8,197 nucleotides of DNA. It comes from Methanobacteriota archaeon. GTDB taxonomy: Archaea; Thermoplasmatota; Poseidoniia; Poseidoniales; Poseidoniaceae. The number at the start of each line of letters is the position of its first letter. The first letter of the stretch is position 1. The stretch is taken from assembly GCA_009936765.1 (NCBI GenBank), contig JAACDL010000213.1, positions 1 to 8,197 on the forward strand, given 5' to 3'. Position numbers and translations under genes: made by a program. This document shows, piece after piece, positions 7,841-8,197 of this stretch. The notes under the pieces are model-generated. The model was not told the DNA's origin. It searched no databases and saw only the letters and a list, made by a program, of their open reading frames with translations.

Positions 7841-7916
7841 TGGTGGGTTAGGCCGGACTTGAACCAGCGACCTCGGCATCTTCAGTGCCGCGCTCTCCCA
7901 ACTAAGCTACTAACCC
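7841..7916 (-). tRNA. tRNA-Phe (anticodon GAA), CCA encoded
   Basis: The minus strand folds into a complete cloverleaf of 73 bases plus an encoded CCA (7843-7841). The acceptor stem GGGTTAG/CTAACCC, the anticodon stem CGGCA/TGCCG and the T stem GCTGG/CCGGC (one T-G wobble) all pair, as does the D stem GCTT/GAGC with one wobble. The T loop is TTCAAGT and the discriminator is A73. The anticodon loop CTGAAGA spans 7885-7879 with GAA at 7883-7881, reading Phe codons UUC and UUU. G37, next to the anticodon, and the D-loop AGTTGGGA are typical of archaeal and eukaryotic tRNA-Phe (G37 is the wyosine site); bacteria have A37. No intron is present. It lies 47 bases downstream of the RNase PH gene on the same strand. 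Confidence 0.95.
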
Positions 7917-7963
7917 GGGATAACCTCGCCACACGCATCAGCATTTCAAGCCTTACGGCTCAA
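7917..7963 (-). other. Spacer between rph and tRNA-Phe
   Basis: These 47 bases lie between the rph stop and the tRNA 5' end. They are not AT-rich and show no convincing TATA element at 25-30 bases from the tRNA, only a weak 4-bp hairpin AGCC/GGCT at 7949-7960. This favours co-transcription of tRNA-Phe with rph, but a nonstandard promoter cannot be excluded. Confidence 0.35.
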
Positions 7964-8197
7964 TCACTCGATGTCATCAAGGACAGCCGCTTGGACTTCA
8001 GCTAATTGTGCGAGTCCATGTCTTGACATGTCAAGCAAGGCTTGAAGTTCATCATATGAGAAAGTCGATTCCTCTCCAGTGCCTTGAACTTCAACAAATT
8101 TACCATCTGAAGTTCCGACAACATTCATATCAACATCTGCATTTGAATCTAGGATATAATCCAAGTCGAGGAATACATCATCACCAATTAGTCCAAC
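7964..8197 (-). CDS. rph: Ribonuclease PH, C-terminal part (5' truncated by window)
   Basis: The frame is open to the window edge; 77 C-terminal residues are visible. They match the end of bacterial-type RNase PH, a phosphorolytic 3'-5' exoribonuclease that trims tRNA 3' ends. The segment D-L-D-Y-I-L-D-S-N-A-D-V-D-M-N-V-V carries the conserved acidic residues of the active site. It is followed by G-K-F-V-E-V-Q-G-T-G-E, F-S-Y-D-E-L and a C-terminal helix with the L-L-D-M...G-L-A-Q-L pattern. Archaeal exosome Rrp41 would instead show an E-A-D-M-P-style segment and lacks the V-E-V-Q-G-T signature. The TTG or Met codon near 8164 is internal, not a start. The gene lies just upstream of tRNA-Phe on the same strand, suggesting a tRNA-processing unit. 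Whether an exosome Rrp41 gene also exists cannot be seen here. Confidence 0.85.
   Translation of the reverse strand, partial: VGLIGDDVFLDLDYILDSNADVDMNVVGTSDGKFVEVQGTGEESTFSYDELQALLDMSRHGLAQLAEVQAAVLDDIE

Noticed and set aside
7420..7851. 143-codon + strand frame running through the spacer into the tRNA
   Set aside because: It overlaps the tRNA-Phe gene and is antisense to the membrane protein; no domain or ribosome binding site supports it.
7964..8197. Archaeal exosome subunit Rrp41 as the identity of the right-end gene
   Set aside because: The visible DS-x-ADVDMNVV and VEVQGTGE segments are those of RNase PH, not Rrp41. Only the C terminus is visible, so this remains to be confirmed on the full gene.

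Overview
The window most resembles a planktonic euryarchaeon of the Marine Group II / Poseidoniales kind. This is an inference, since no rRNA or ribosomal protein is present. The best sequence evidence for Archaea is a tRNA-Phe whose anticodon GAA is followed by G37 and whose D-loop and anticodon arm are of the archaeal/eukaryotic type; bacterial tRNA-Phe nearly always has A37. Ribosome binding sites of the GGTGA/GAGG type occur inside an operon, while genes at transcription-unit starts lack them. The gene mix (EF-hand plus zinc-ribbon protein, M32 carboxypeptidase, COG2309 peptidase-like protein, COG2426-like membrane protein) also fits. Several genes nevertheless look bacterial in type: MogA, RNase PH and a Q-x-H dihydroorotase.

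Layout. Bases 1-585 (+) hold the 3' part of a low-complexity protein: Glu-Pro repeats, two EF-hands, a Gln-rich tract punctuated by Ala-Trp, and a C-terminal four-cysteine zinc ribbon. Bases 586-1701 (-) encode an AmpS/COG2309-like protein with an acidic N-terminal extension and apparently altered metal ligands. A 65-base divergent spacer follows, then an intact M32 carboxypeptidase at 1767-3272 (+). Bases 3273-3578 (-) encode a small two-helix membrane protein. From 5' to 3' on the minus strand, 7721 to 3653 is a tight three-gene unit: a large five-helix membrane protein, mogA and pyrC. The right end has tRNA-Phe (-) and, upstream of it on the same strand, the 3' end of a bacterial-type RNase PH gene cut by the window edge.

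How the parts relate. The membrane protein, mogA and pyrC are separated by only 9 and 4 bases. The stop codon of each upstream gene lies inside the Shine-Dalgarno sequence of the next, so they are probably co-transcribed and translationally coupled. There is no obvious metabolic link between molybdopterin adenylylation and dihydroorotate synthesis, so this looks like economical packing rather than a pathway. RNase PH followed after 47 bases by tRNA-Phe may form a unit pairing a tRNA 3'-trimming enzyme with a substrate. The genome is very compact: both convergent gene pairs abut with no spacer, through the same hexamer TGATTA.

I see no CRISPR array, insertion sequence, phage gene, integrase or clear defence system. 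The least explained items are the EF-hand/poly-Gln/zinc-ribbon protein, the variant COG2309 protein and the large membrane protein with an unassigned ectodomain and cytoplasmic domain. No noncoding stretch exceeds about 125 bases.
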